The notes under the pieces were generated by a model. That model searched no databases, was not told where the DNA came from, and was given only the letters and a program-made list of their open reading frames with translations. A stretch of DNA of 5,725 bases, from the NCBI GenBank assembly GCA_001604265.1, contig LVBC01000216.1, forward strand, positions 1 through 5,725. The letters run 5' to 3'. Positions 5,656-5,725 of the stretch are shown piece after piece; positions within the stretch are counted from its first letter, which is position 1; every line of letters starts with the position of its first letter. Source of the DNA: Spirochaetales bacterium Spiro_01. GTDB lineage: Bacteria; Spirochaetota; Spirochaetia; Sphaerochaetales; Sphaerochaetaceae. A program made the position numbers and the translations under genes.

Positions 5656-5702
5656 TTCTAGTGTATTGGTCGACAGACCCACAATTTAAGGGAGGAAAAA
5701 GT

Positions 5703-5725
5703 ATGGCAAATGGTCTGATTACTGT
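5703..5725 (+). CDS. Start of an unidentified gene (7 codons, runs off right edge)
   Basis: An ATG at 5703 follows a strong Shine-Dalgarno, GGGAGG (5690-5695), with 7-nt spacing. The visible residues are MANGLIT, followed by a codon beginning GT. That is too short to identify a family. A perfect -10 box and an AT-rich leader upstream support a real, probably well-translated start. The gene is separated from the Nudix/transglutaminase operon by 205 bases and is likely its own unit. Confidence 0.65.

Larger units (their letters stand above)
5498..5702. other. AT-rich intergenic region with nested inverted repeats
   Basis: There is no convincing gene in these 205 bases. The base composition is clearly more AT-rich than the flanking genes. 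It contains a nested inverted repeat (5507-5575), a TTGC-TAT-GCAA palindrome (5591-5601), GAAAAA/TTTTTC arms at 5602-5607 and 5620-5625, a TATAAT box (5650-5655) and a strong Shine-Dalgarno for the gene starting at 5703. It probably holds the end of the transglutaminase operon and the promoter and leader of the next gene. Confidence 0.7.

Noticed and set aside
5498..5702. A tRNA, riboswitch or CRISPR leader in the AT-rich gap
   Set aside because: No cloverleaf, no T-loop consensus, no repeated spacers and no riboswitch core I recognise; the stems present are AT-rich and irregular.

Overview
The window looks like an ordinary stretch of bacterial chromosome with compact, mostly operonic genes. 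Coding sequence is near 50% GC by eye, arginine is written mainly as AGA/AGG, and start sites often overlap the preceding stop (ATGA, TGATG). The signal peptides (one ending ...SSLFAA, one lipobox LSSC) together with this codon use would fit a spirochaete, perhaps a gut or anaerobic Sphaerochaeta/Treponema relative. That placement is a weak inference, because there is no marker gene here.

Minus-strand left half (1-2936). A cytosolic, YwrD-type gamma-glutamyltranspeptidase is followed by two short chromate-transporter-family (CHR) half proteins. The GGT stop lies 7 nt before the first CHR start, and the two CHR genes overlap by ATGA. This block ends in a rho-independent terminator at 151-175. 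Just beyond it, on the same strand, is the N-terminus of a LUD-domain (lactate utilization/DUF162) protein that runs off the left edge.

Minus-strand middle (2987-3957). A small lipoprotein and a single-pass membrane protein, both unrecognised, are translationally coupled (TGATG) and end at a long hairpin terminator at 2987-3027. They are probably an envelope-associated pair.

Plus-strand right half (4013-5725). A MutT-type Nudix hydrolase overlaps (ATGA) a secreted transglutaminase-like cysteine-fold protein. A 205-base AT-rich gap with nested inverted repeats and a TATAAT box follows, then the first seven codons of a new gene behind a strong Shine-Dalgarno.

The most interesting points are the GGT/CHR-pair linkage, which resembles the ywr locus of Bacillus subtilis; the apparent leaderless arrangement of the GGT and Nudix genes (a -10-like hexamer 6-7 nt before an ATG that has no Shine-Dalgarno); and the structured AT-rich leader at the right end. 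I see no mobile element, CRISPR array, tRNA or rRNA, and no convincing new defence or biosynthetic system.
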